DNA of 17,072 nucleotides, from NCBI RefSeq assembly GCF_905372525.1, contig NZ_CAJPPN010000048.1, forward strand, positions 1-17,072, read 5' to 3'. The notes under the pieces are model-generated. The model had not been told where the DNA came from, ran no database searches, and was given only the letters and a program-made list of their open reading frames with translations. The first letter of the stretch is position 1, and the number at the start of each line of letters is the position of its first letter. Positions 6,667 to 13,420 of the stretch are shown here, piece by piece. This stretch comes from an uncultured Porphyromonas sp. (GTDB lineage Bacteria > Bacteroidota > Bacteroidia > Bacteroidales > Porphyromonadaceae). Made by a program: the position numbers and the translations under genes.

Positions 6667-7036
6667 TAAGTATCCCTATTTTTTTTGCAAAGTCATTCTC
6701 GAGTCCATCTCCACCTCTACTCCCTCTACCGAGATCCGGCAGAGCCCTCACCCCACCCTAACACTCTATGTATCTTACACTCCGAGGGGTGCATTGGGCT
6801 CTCGGTATGATCGTCCCAATCACCTATGTAAGGTGACGGAAGGGCTCTCGGTATGATCGTCCTCGTCACCTATGTAAGGTGACAGGAGGGCTCTCGGTAT
6901 GATCGCAACAGGGGTCTTACTATGCCCACAAGAGCCCCCTCAGGGAGCGTGCTACAGCAGAGGTATGAGGCTCACAGAGAGGGACACCGAGGGGCTTTCA
7001 CGGGGAGAAAGTCAGGTAGGGATGCTCCTCTTTTCG
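6667..7036. other. Non-coding region between divergent lipoprotein A and parE
   Basis: About 370 bp without a believable gene. It contains the 46-bp tandem repeat (6796-6905), AGAGCCC at 6741-6747 and 6931-6937 flanking that array in inverted orientation to its GGGCTCT, and the approach to the parE promoter box. A 63-codon plus-strand frame at 6922-7113 overlaps the promoter box and the parE start and has no protein-like features. Confidence 0.5.
6796..6905. repeat. 46-bp tandem repeat, 2.4 copies, with internal hairpins
   Basis: Copies begin at 6796, 6842 and 6888 with an exact period of 46 bp; the third stops after 18 bp. GGGCTCTCGGTATGATCG is identical in all three. The two full units differ at about five positions. 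Each full unit carries TCACCT-ATGTA-AGGTGA, a 6-7 bp stem with a 5-nt loop. The part between the 18-bp blocks is conserved, so this is not a CRISPR array. It lies about 130-240 bp upstream of the parE promoter box. Confidence 0.85.
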
Positions 7037-7044
7037 TATCTTTG
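7037..7044 (+). promoter_or_regulatory. Candidate -7 promoter box of parE
   Basis: TATCTTTG, a full TAnnTTTG match, 34 nt upstream of the parE start on the plus strand. No TTG is present at 19-21 nt spacing. Confidence 0.5.
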
Positions 7045-7078
7045 ACCCCCGAAATCCCCACATACAACGGCAACAAAC

Positions 7079-9019
7079 ATGCTAGACGAGCAAACGGTAA
7101 ACTACAGCGATAGTGACATCAAGACCCTAGAGTGGGACGAACATATTCGTCGCCGCCCTGGGATGTATATCGGTAAGCTAGGCGATGGTACCCACGCCGA
7201 CGATGGGATCTATGTCCTGCTCAAGGAGGTGCTGGATAACTCCATCGACGAGTACGTCATGGGCGCTGGCAAGAAGATCGAGGTCACCATCGCCGACGGG
7301 CTAGTCACCGTACGTGACTACGGCCGAGGTATCCCCCTGGGCAAGCTCATCGATGCCACGAGCAAGATGAACACCGGGGGTAAGATCGACTCCAAGGCCT
7401 TCAAGAAGTCCGTAGGGCTCAATGGTGTGGGGATCAAGGCCGTCAATGCCCTCTCCATCCACTGCGAGATCACCGTCTGGCGTGAGGGACTGACCAAGAC
7501 CGTTCGCTACTCCCATGCCCACCTCCTGGAGGAGACCGATCCCACCCCCAGCGACGAACCCACGGGGACACGGGTCGTCTTCCGCCCCGACGAAGAGCTC
7601 TTCAAGGGCTATGCCTACAACGATGAGTTCGTCGTGGCGATGATCAAGAACTACTCCTACCTCAACGCTGGCCTTACGCTCATCTACAACGGCGAGCGTT
7701 ACCTCTCCAAGCAGGGTCTAGCAGACCTCCTAGCGGAGAACATGACCGACGAAGCCCTCTACCCCATCATCCACCTCAAGGACGAGGACGTCGAGATCGT
7801 CCTCACCCACACCAATCAGGTCGGGGAAGACTTCTACAGCTTCGTCAATGGGCAGAACACTACGCAGGGCGGTACACACCTCTCGGCCTTCCGCGAGGCT
7901 GTGGCTCGTGTGATCAAGGACTTCTTCGGCAAGAACTTCGACTACCGAGACATCCGCTACGGCATGGCTGCCGCCATCAGTATCAAGGTCGAGGAACCTG
8001 TCTTCGAGAGCCAGACCAAGACCAAGCTAGGATCCAAGGATATGGAGCCTGGGGGACGTAGCATACAGAAGTTCCTCAATGACTTCCTCGGCAAGGAGCT
8101 GGACAACTACCTCCACATCCATGCAGAGGACACCGCCATCATGCTGCAGAAGATCCAGGAGAGCGAGCGGGAGCGCAAGGCACTCAGTGGTGTGGCAAAG
8201 CTCGCCCGTGAGCGTGCCAAGAAGGCCAGCCTGCACAACAAGAAGCTCCGAGACTGCACCATCCACCTCAACGACCCCAAGGCCAAGGAGCCCGAGCGCA
8301 CCAGCCTATTCATCACCGAGGGGAACTCCGCTAGTGGCTCCATCACCACCTGCCGTGACCCGCACTACCAAGCCGTATTCTCGCTCCGAGGCAAGCCTCT
8401 GAACTGCTACGGCCAGACCAAGAAGGTCGTCTATGAGAATGAGGAATTCAACCTCCTACAGGCTGCACTCAACATCGAGGACGGCCTAGAGGGACTGCGC
8501 TACAACCGCATTATCATCGCCACCGATGCCGATGACGACGGGATGCACATCCGCCTGCTACTGATCACCTTCTTCCTCCAGTTCTTCCCCGAGCTCGTGC
8601 GCCGTGGGCATGTCTTCATCCTCGAGACACCACTCTTCCGTGTCTTCCTCCCCAAGGAGCACAAGAAGACCGACAACTTCATGTCCAGCTCCCCCGCCCC
8701 GAAGAAGCGAGGGCGGAAGAAGAAGGAGGAAGCCCCCCAAGCCGAGGAGCTCGTCACCAACATCTATTGCTACAACGAGGCACAGAAGCAGGCTGCGCTG
8801 AAGAAGCTCGGCAAGCGTGCCCTCGTCACCCGCTTCAAGGGGCTCGGGGAGATCTCTCCCGAGCAGTTCAAGGACTGGATCAGCGAGGAGAACATCAAGC
8901 TTGACCCCGTTCGCCTGCGCAAGGAGGACAACCTAGCGAACCTCCTGCTCTTCTACATGGGCAAGAACACCCCCGAGCGTCAGAGCTTCATCATCGACAA
9001 CCTCATCGTCGATGAGTAG
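7079..9019 (+). CDS. parE: DNA topoisomerase IV subunit B
   Basis: ATPase subunit of the type IIA enzyme that decatenates daughter chromosomes, working with ParC. The 646 residues show, in order, a GHKL ATPase domain (Glu50, Asn54, DYGRGIPLG 80-88, GLNGVGIKAVNALS 113-126), the transducer with QTKTKLGS (312-319), and the TOPRIM domain with EGNSASGS (414-421) and the metal-binding DADDDG (483-488). The opening RRPGMYIGKLGDG and the segment VLDNSIDEYVMGAGKKIEV are typical of Bacteroidetes ParE; GyrB there has R-P-A/G-M-Y-I-G-D followed by G-L-H-H, which is absent. A Lys/Arg/Pro-rich low-complexity segment (about 537-557) interrupts the C-terminal part. It is the only plus-strand gene in the window, and parC does not follow. 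Confidence 0.9.
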   Translation: MLDEQTVNYSDSDIKTLEWDEHIRRRPGMYIGKLGDGTHADDGIYVLLKEVLDNSIDEYVMGAGKKIEVTIADGLVTVRDYGRGIPLGKLIDATSKMNTGGKIDSKAFKKSVGLNGVGIKAVNALSIHCEITVWREGLTKTVRYSHAHLLEETDPTPSDEPTGTRVVFRPDEELFKGYAYNDEFVVAMIKNYSYLNAGLTLIYNGERYLSKQGLADLLAENMTDEALYPIIHLKDEDVEIVLTHTNQVGEDFYSFVNGQNTTQGGTHLSAFREAVARVIKDFFGKNFDYRDIRYGMAAAISIKVEEPVFESQTKTKLGSKDMEPGGRSIQKFLNDFLGKELDNYLHIHAEDTAIMLQKIQESERERKALSGVAKLARERAKKASLHNKKLRDCTIHLNDPKAKEPERTSLFITEGNSASGSITTCRDPHYQAVFSLRGKPLNCYGQTKKVVYENEEFNLLQAALNIEDGLEGLRYNRIIIATDADDDGMHIRLLLITFFLQFFPELVRRGHVFILETPLFRVFLPKEHKKTDNFMSSSPAPKKRGRKKKEEAPQAEELVTNIYCYNEAQKQAALKKLGKRALVTRFKGLGEISPEQFKDWISEENIKLDPVRLRKEDNLANLLLFYMGKNTPERQSFIIDNLIVDE

Positions 9020-9060
9020 CCCCCTACCCCACCTAGGCTCTATCTAGGGTCACCCCCATC

Positions 9061-9124
9061 ATGTGACTACCCCGAGTAGCCCTCCCCGACAGAGCGGGGG
9101 AGGTGCTACTCGGGGTAGTCACAT
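9061..9124. terminator. Very long bidirectional terminator hairpin
   Basis: A perfect 20-bp stem (9061-9080 with 9105-9124) continues inward for 7 bp (9081-9087 with 9097-9103) after one bulged base, with a 9-nt loop. It lies 41 nt after the parE stop and about 80 nt after the end of the convergent micro-gene, so it can serve both strands. No clear T-tract on either side. Confidence 0.75.
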
Positions 9125-9205
9125 TACGAGGGTGGATATGTCGTGGCGCCTAGTGTCTACTCTGGGTAGATGCTGGGGGAGCGACGACGTGGCTCGGGAT
9201 AGGAC

Positions 9206-9349
9206 TTAGTCGTCATAGTCCCTTCCCTCCCATACGTCATCGACATTCCCCTCCTTGACCTCGGAGAAGGAGCGGAGGAGATCTCCCGCTGGGAGCATGT
9301 AGGATACGGCACGTGGGGCCTCGTAGGGTTCTTTGGCTATGGTGGACAT
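9206..9349 (-). CDS. 47-residue acidic micro-protein, paired with second lipoprotein
   Basis: Function unknown. The frame is open from ATG 9448, 2 nt after the lipoprotein stop, which would give 80 residues, but the first 33 are a Pro/Ala-rich stretch with no protein-like pattern. ATG 9349 has an A/T-rich upstream region, typical of Bacteroidetes starts, and gives 47 residues, exactly the length of the micro-protein at 4956-5099. Both share Tyr-x-x-Pro (here Tyr9, Pro12), Ala two residues later (14), Leu (19), Gly (22), Phe-Ser at 28-29, and an acidic tail with one Trp (40). No signal peptide or membrane segment. Position directly after a fimbrillin-like lipoprotein is also shared. If the longer start is used, translation would be coupled to the lipoprotein gene. 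Confidence 0.65.
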   Translation of the reverse strand: MSTIAKEPYEAPRAVSYMLPAGDLLRSFSEVKEGNVDDVWEGRDYDD

Positions 9350-9450
9350 GATGGTATGTACTCTATATTCGTTAGGATCGGGATGTGGTGCCGCCTGCTC
9401 CCCGATCGGGGTAGAGGCGGGTGCGGGGGATGGGTTGGTGAGTGGCATAG

Positions 9451-10506
9451 CTAGTTGTAAAAGGCTCTAATAGTGACGAGGTGGTACTCACCGTCCCCTG
9501 CCTCGATATTCTTCTGCCCACTGCCGTGCTCGAGCTTTGCCTTGAGGAGCCCCTTAGACCCCTGAGGGATATAGATGAGGTATCGGGGAGCAGACCTCTT
9601 GCCCGTGGGATCGGGGTCACTGGGGTCTACGGCTGGGGCATAGCCACGGTAATGGATCACAGCTGGCTCACGTAGTGGATAGTAGACCGGTGTGGTCGCG
9701 GGATCAAAGAGGAGCTCGAAGCGACTATCCCGCCAATTAAACTTCAGCTGTGGATGCAGAGTACGGAAGTCTCTTAGCTCAAAGCCTCGGAGCGTCATCA
9801 CCTCCTCAGGGGCTGACTCGGGGACACCCTTCCCCCCTGCCGAGGAGCCCACCGAGGGATCATCATACAGGACACGACATAGGAGGATACTCCCCGAGAG
9901 GGTGAAGTAGAGCTTCTCGTGGACATAGTGGTCGGCATCCCAGGTAGACTGTACTAGGGCTTGGTTCTCACACTTGAGGATCACACGCACAGACGGCCGA
10001 GCCCCCTGTGGGCTCACCTCGCCGAGGTCGGTATCGCCGAAGAATTGGATATGCTGTGCGCTGGGGTCTGTCTCATGGATATGTAGGTCGTAGTCTCCCT
10101 CCGTCTTGGCATCGAAGCCGATATAGGCCGAGAACTTATAGGGTCCCGGGAAGGGTAGGCCAAACGACCCCTTATAGGATAGCTTATTGTCCCGATCGGC
10201 AGTGAAGAGGACACGCTTCTGCAGGCTAGCTCCGCCACTATTATTGATACATAGGATACCGGGGATCGGCCTCGTCTGGTCATGGACGAGTCTCAGGGTA
10301 CCACCCCATACGGGCTTCCCGTCTGTGTCTGTGCTGGGATGGAGGCGGAGGGTCTTGAGCGTACCTTGGGAGGGCTCTGGGAAGGAGACCGTACCCGATA
10401 GATCGAGATGAACGATGTGTCCCTGCACTGCAGGCAGAGGGAGCTCCTTGCGACAAGCGCCGAGGAGTGCCACGAGCGCTAGGGGCAGGAGACGAGATGT
10501 GTGCAT
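9451..10506 (-). CDS. Fimbrillin-like surface lipoprotein (copy B)
   Basis: A 351-residue lipoprotein with a clear signal peptide and lipobox LLGAC (Cys18). As in copy A, the mature end begins Cys-x-Lys-Glu. The rest is beta-rich with no catalytic motif. Four blocks match copy A in order: HLDLSGTV (33-40), IPGILCINNSGG (81-92), EKLYFTLSGSILLCRV (197-212) and PRYLIYIPQ (307-315), so the two are divergent paralogues. The family is not certain; a fimbrial-subunit-like or minor-fimbrium role is the best guess and would place it at the outer membrane surface. It ends 2 nt before an ATG of the frame that contains the downstream micro-gene. A TAnnTTTG box lies 283 nt upstream, almost the same distance as in copy A. 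Confidence 0.65.
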   Translation of the reverse strand: MHTSRLLPLALVALLGACRKELPLPAVQGHIVHLDLSGTVSFPEPSQGTLKTLRLHPSTDTDGKPVWGGTLRLVHDQTRPIPGILCINNSGGASLQKRVLFTADRDNKLSYKGSFGLPFPGPYKFSAYIGFDAKTEGDYDLHIHETDPSAQHIQFFGDTDLGEVSPQGARPSVRVILKCENQALVQSTWDADHYVHEKLYFTLSGSILLCRVLYDDPSVGSSAGGKGVPESAPEEVMTLRGFELRDFRTLHPQLKFNWRDSRFELLFDPATTPVYYPLREPAVIHYRGYAPAVDPSDPDPTGKRSAPRYLIYIPQGSKGLLKAKLEHGSGQKNIEAGDGEYHLVTIRAFYN

Positions 10507-10952
10507 AATGTTTTAGATACTATATGGATGGAACATGGGAGTGCGGACTGCTCCCCTAGCGAAATTCCCGAGGGGGCTAGTGCCACACGTACATATATAC
10601 AAGGCGTGCCGAGGAGCCATAGGGGTGTGCGCATCACGCCCCGGGCAAGTAGATAGACGAGAGGGAGAGTAGGAGGGCTGAGCCCCGTGTGTGTCTCGCA
10701 GTGGATCGTCCCCCCAGCTACCTCTACGAAGGGAAGCCTTCGGGGGGGAGGGAGCGTCTCTGGTGGGGGAGCAACTCGGTTTGCGGGTGCAAAGGTACGC
10801 AAATCCCTACACTCCACCCGATAGACTAAGGCCTTGCGCCCCGGGGATACGAGTGTCGCTCCTCCCCCAGAGCGCAGGGAGAGAGCGCAGAGATAGAGCC
10901 GAAAGAGCGCAGAGATAGCTCGGGGGCGGAGGATAAAGCGGGGAAAATAAGA
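10507..10952 (-). other. Leader and intergenic region upstream of lipoprotein B
   Basis: About 445 bp without a convincing gene. From the promoter box at 10790-10797 to the start codon it would be a 283-nt leader rich in G and C with several hairpins: CGAAGG/CCTTCG with a 4-nt loop at 10727-10742, GGGAG/CTCCC at 10537-10555, and CTAGC/GCTAG near 10556-10580. A 161-codon minus-strand frame at 10479-10964 starts inside a terminator and runs into the lipoprotein signal sequence, and is not believed. Confidence 0.4.
10790..10797 (-). promoter_or_regulatory. Candidate -7 promoter box of lipoprotein B
   Basis: TACCTTTG on the minus strand matches TAnnTTTG. No TTG lies at the usual spacing. The distance to the start codon (283 nt) mirrors that of lipoprotein A (281 nt). 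Confidence 0.4.
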
Positions 10953-10991
10953 CAGGCGACACACCCCTGAGGCCGAGGGGTGTGTCGCCTG
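10953..10991 (-). terminator. Strong intrinsic terminator of the PCMD lipoprotein/OMP operon
   Basis: A perfect 16-bp stem (10953-10968 with 10976-10991) with a 7-nt loop, 36 nt past the stop of the beta-barrel gene. On the minus strand it is followed by TCTTATTTT, a proper U-rich tract. Confidence 0.88.
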
Positions 10992-11027
10992 AGAGCGAAG
11001 TGTTACCCAGCCCTAAGGGGCTAGCGG

Positions 11028-11786
11028 CTAGCGGGTGATACTATAGCTCACCCCAAGGCAGAGGAAGACATTGCGCAGGGAGTAGGGCATGACCTGAAAG
11101 CCTGAGTCAAAGAGCTTCGGTAGTCCGACATTCACACGTCCCGTCACCGCCCATTGCTTGTCGAGCTTGTAATCAGCGCCGAAGCGTACCCCGACATCAT
11201 TACGCACGATGAAGTCCCCGATATGGAAGGAGAGGACGACACCAGGCTGGTAGGGACGGCCGTCCATCAGCCCATCCCCATCGAGCTTGGCGACGAACCT
11301 GCGCCTGAGGGCATGCGAATAGTAGCCACCGACATAGAAGCGGAAGCCCCCACGTGGCATATCGAAGGTCAGCCCAAGGGGCACCGTGAGGTAGCGGTTG
11401 CTCATATCCACACTCTGTAGCCCGGTGTAGTGCTGCTCGGAGAGGTCAGAGCTCTGGTAGCGGATAGGCATATCCTTGGCACGCACTGTGGCATAGAAGC
11501 CCTTGCCCTCGTACTCGATCCCCGTAGCCAGGGCAAAGGGGCTGGTAGGTGAGAGACGATAGGAGAGGTCGATCCCGACGTTGGGCGCAGCACCGAGGTT
11601 GAAGTGCATGACCTTCTCCACGGGCTTCGGCACGGTCGGGGGGAGTGCACCTCCGAGGTTGAAGCCTAGGTGTAGCCCTAGAGCGAAGGGAGAGCGTGGT
11701 GTCTGATCGTCAGTAGTGCTAGCGGCGAGCCCCCGAGGTATGAGGAGGCTGAGGGTGAGGCTAGCTAGGAGTAGTCTGCTATTCAT
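11028..11786 (-). CDS. Outer-membrane beta-barrel protein
   Basis: A 252-residue secreted protein. It has a signal peptide (about 1-22, ending GLAA) and then alternating hydrophobic/polar strands rich in Gly and aromatic residues, for example FALGLHLGFNLGG (34-46), a Y-L-T-V-P-L-G-L-T-F stretch, and FRFYVGGYYSHAL. This pattern fits the PorT-like or OMP_b-brl_2 group of small Bacteroidetes barrels. The last residues are Ser-Ile-Thr-Arg, so the usual C-terminal aromatic is replaced. It starts 23 nt after the PCMD lipoprotein gene and ends at a strong terminator, so the two form one transcript and perhaps one outer-membrane complex. The specific function is unknown. Confidence 0.75.
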   Translation of the reverse strand: MNSRLLLASLTLSLLIPRGLAASTTDDQTPRSPFALGLHLGFNLGGALPPTVPKPVEKVMHFNLGAAPNVGIDLSYRLSPTSPFALATGIEYEGKGFYATVRAKDMPIRYQSSDLSEQHYTGLQSVDMSNRYLTVPLGLTFDMPRGGFRFYVGGYYSHALRRRFVAKLDGDGLMDGRPYQPGVVLSFHIGDFIVRNDVGVRFGADYKLDKQWAVTGRVNVGLPKLFDSGFQVMPYSLRNVFLCLGVSYSITR

Positions 11787-11809
11787 AGCTGTATAGAGGG
11801 CTTAGGGGG

Positions 11810-12721
11810 TTAATCTTTCTTTGTTGGTCGATCCTTGATCGTGACCTCCTTGAGGCGGAGCTCGCTACCTACCGCCCCGATGTACTCTGCACCACGGAAG
11901 CTGGAGGAGAAGACGAGTGCTAGACGATACTTCCCCTTCTTGAGGTCAATGGCGGCATAGCGTACCGGGTCGGTGGGCGCTAGCTTGAGGGTATAGGTCG
12001 CCCACTTGCCCGACTCAGTGGGGGCAAGCTCGGCATAGCCACGCACTAGGATACGAGGATCGGTATGTAGGTTCGTACCATTGAGGTAGCTATCATCCTG
12101 AGTCACATCATAGAAGACGGCAGAGGCCGCTCCCCGATCCGCTGCGGGCAGAGGGATATTGGTCTTGTTCTGTCCGTGGATGACCTTGTCCCCAGCCTGG
12201 TACTGATAGACGAAGGTCATCTCATCGGGGACTCCTGCCGAGTAGGGCTGGCCAAACTCCGTAGACTCGAGGGGCTTGGCTACGAGATTTGCCCGGTTCA
12301 CTCGTCCAGAATAGAGTGCCCCTGCGATCACATTGGTGCCCACGCCGAAGAAGTAGAAGCCCTTGATGGAGCGTATCTGTGCCCCTTGGATCACTCCCCC
12401 CTCCTGGAGTGGGATGACTGGGTAGTCCGTAGGGCTCTGTGCTAGGAGACTATAGCCCGTATTGCTCGCCGAGGACCAATAGGTATGTGCAGGATCCTCG
12501 CCCTCGGCTATAGAGGGTAGGGAGAAGGTCGTCTTGGGGATAGCGATCCAGCGGGTGAAGGTGAAGCGCTGGCTGGTGGTCACGACACCTGGCTTTCGCT
12601 CCTCTAGTCCTTGGCGCAGGTGGGAGATAGCCTCCTTCTCTGCCATCGGGTCGGCACACGAGCCGAGAGAGAGCAGGCTACCCGAAATCAGGGTGGTGAG
12701 TAGGAGATGTGTTGCGTTCAT
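11810..12721 (-). CDS. PCMD-domain lipoprotein
   Basis: A 303-residue lipoprotein with signal peptide and lipobox LGSC (Cys22). The mature part resembles the PCMD (putative carbohydrate metabolism domain) family of Bacteroidetes surface proteins: WSSASNTGY (82-90), AGALYSGR (133-140), FGQPY (156-160), YQYQAGD (172-178), a central AVFYDVTQDD, and the C-terminal F-S-S-S...G-A-E-Y-I-G-A-V-G-S-E-L block (271-288). The family name is a prediction only and no enzymatic activity is implied here. It is the first gene of a pair with an outer-membrane barrel. No convincing TAnnTTTG box was found: CAAACGAA at 12778-12785 on the plus strand is one base away from the reverse consensus. Recognition is from memory of the family pattern. 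Confidence 0.7.
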   Translation of the reverse strand: MNATHLLLTTLISGSLLSLGSCADPMAEKEAISHLRQGLEERKPGVVTTSQRFTFTRWIAIPKTTFSLPSIAEGEDPAHTYWSSASNTGYSLLAQSPTDYPVIPLQEGGVIQGAQIRSIKGFYFFGVGTNVIAGALYSGRVNRANLVAKPLESTEFGQPYSAGVPDEMTFVYQYQAGDKVIHGQNKTNIPLPAADRGAASAVFYDVTQDDSYLNGTNLHTDPRILVRGYAELAPTESGKWATYTLKLAPTDPVRYAAIDLKKGKYRLALVFSSSFRGAEYIGAVGSELRLKEVTIKDRPTKKD

Positions 12722-12786
12722 TGTGGTGATTATTATTTAGGATGCTACGTCAGCCTCCAGTCTCTATCGGAGGCTAACAAACGAAG

Positions 12787-12822
12787 CTAGCCCCACCGCC
12801 AGCTAGGTGGCAGTGAGGCTAG
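12787..12822 (-). terminator. Probable terminator of rplS
   Basis: A long imperfect hairpin: CTAGCC with GGCTAG outside (12787-12792 with 12817-12822), then two further short helices separated by single mismatches. It lies about 50 nt past the rplS stop codon. A second hairpin (AGCCTCC/GGAGGCT, 12752-12775) follows. No T-tract. Confidence 0.5.
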
Positions 12823-12874
12823 GATGCTTATCAAGTAAGTCTCGCACACTCAGTAGTGGAGTGTAGCAGAGTGA

Positions 12875-13234
12875 TTACTTCTCGACGCTCACGCGACGCT
12901 CCTTGATACGAGCCTTCTTACCCGTGAGGGCGCGGAGGTAGTAGAGCTTAGCACGACGTACCTTACCGAGCTTCTCTACGGTGATCTTCTCGATGAAGGG
13001 GCTCTCTAGGGTGAAGATACGTTCTACACCTACACCCTCGGAGATCTTGCGCACTGTGAAGCGCTTCTTGTCGCCATGTCCGCTGATACGGATGACCACA
13101 CCACGGTAGCGCTGGATACGTTCCTTACCACCTTCGCTGATGCGGTAGTCTACCGTGATGGTATCCCCACTGCGGAAGGATGGGTGGCTCTTGCCCGTGG
13201 CGAAAGCCTCATTGACGATCTTAATAAAGTCCAT
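12875..13234 (-). CDS. rplS: Large-subunit ribosomal protein L19
   Basis: Structural protein of the 50S subunit at the interface with 30S. The 119-residue length is normal. The family pattern runs through the whole protein: FRSGDTITVDYRISEG, KERIQRYRGVVI, FTVRKISEGVGVERIF, ESPFIEKI and KVRRAKLYYLRALTGKKARIKE. It stands alone, without the trmD/rimM neighbours known from other phyla, and has its own promoter box at 13333-13340 and a structured leader of about 95 nt that may serve in autoregulation. Confidence 0.97.
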   Translation of the reverse strand: MDFIKIVNEAFATGKSHPSFRSGDTITVDYRISEGGKERIQRYRGVVIRISGHGDKKRFTVRKISEGVGVERIFTLESPFIEKITVEKLGKVRRAKLYYLRALTGKKARIKERRVSVEK

Positions 13235-13274
13235 TTCTTTGTCCTTTAGCTTATTTGATTAGTACTACACCAAA

Positions 13275-13322
13275 CGCAATATAACAGGCCACACGAGTCG
13301 TTTCTTCCTGACAGAGATTGCG
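13275..13322 (-). promoter_or_regulatory. Structured rplS leader, possible ribosomal-protein autoregulatory site
   Basis: CGCAAT/ATTGCG closes a stem (13275-13280 with 13317-13322). An asymmetric internal loop of 4 and 6 nt separates it from a second helix CAGG/CCTG (13285-13288 with 13307-13310), with an 18-nt apical loop. Helix plus asymmetric internal loop is the usual shape of ribosomal-protein leader elements. Function is inferred. Confidence 0.35.
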
Positions 13323-13332
13323 CAAAGCGGTG

Positions 13333-13340
13333 CAAAGATA
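13333..13340 (-). promoter_or_regulatory. Candidate -7 promoter box of rplS
   Basis: TATCTTTG on the minus strand, a full TAnnTTTG match, 98 nt upstream of rplS. No TTG at the usual spacing. Confidence 0.5.
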
Positions 13341-13420
13341 CAAAAAATCAGTTAGTAGCCTCTCTTACCTACTATTATAGGGTATATATAGGTGAGGTGC
13401 TCGATGAGCCTCCCCTCAGC

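Noticed and set aside
6796..6905. Possible CRISPR array (18-bp blocks with 28-bp spacing)
   Set aside because: The 28-bp segments between the blocks are themselves nearly identical and carry a conserved hairpin, so this is a simple tandem repeat; no cas gene is present.
6922..7113. 63-codon plus-strand frame before parE
   Set aside because: It covers the parE promoter box and overlaps the parE start out of frame; composition is unlike the neighbouring proteins.
7079..9019. Annotation as gyrB
   Set aside because: The N-terminal segment after RRPGMYIG and the GAGKKIEV region match topoisomerase IV subunit B of Bacteroidetes rather than gyrase B.
10479..10964. 161-codon minus-strand frame upstream of lipoprotein B
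   Set aside because: It begins inside a strong terminator, spans a promoter box, overlaps the signal-peptide start of the lipoprotein in another frame and has no protein-like composition.
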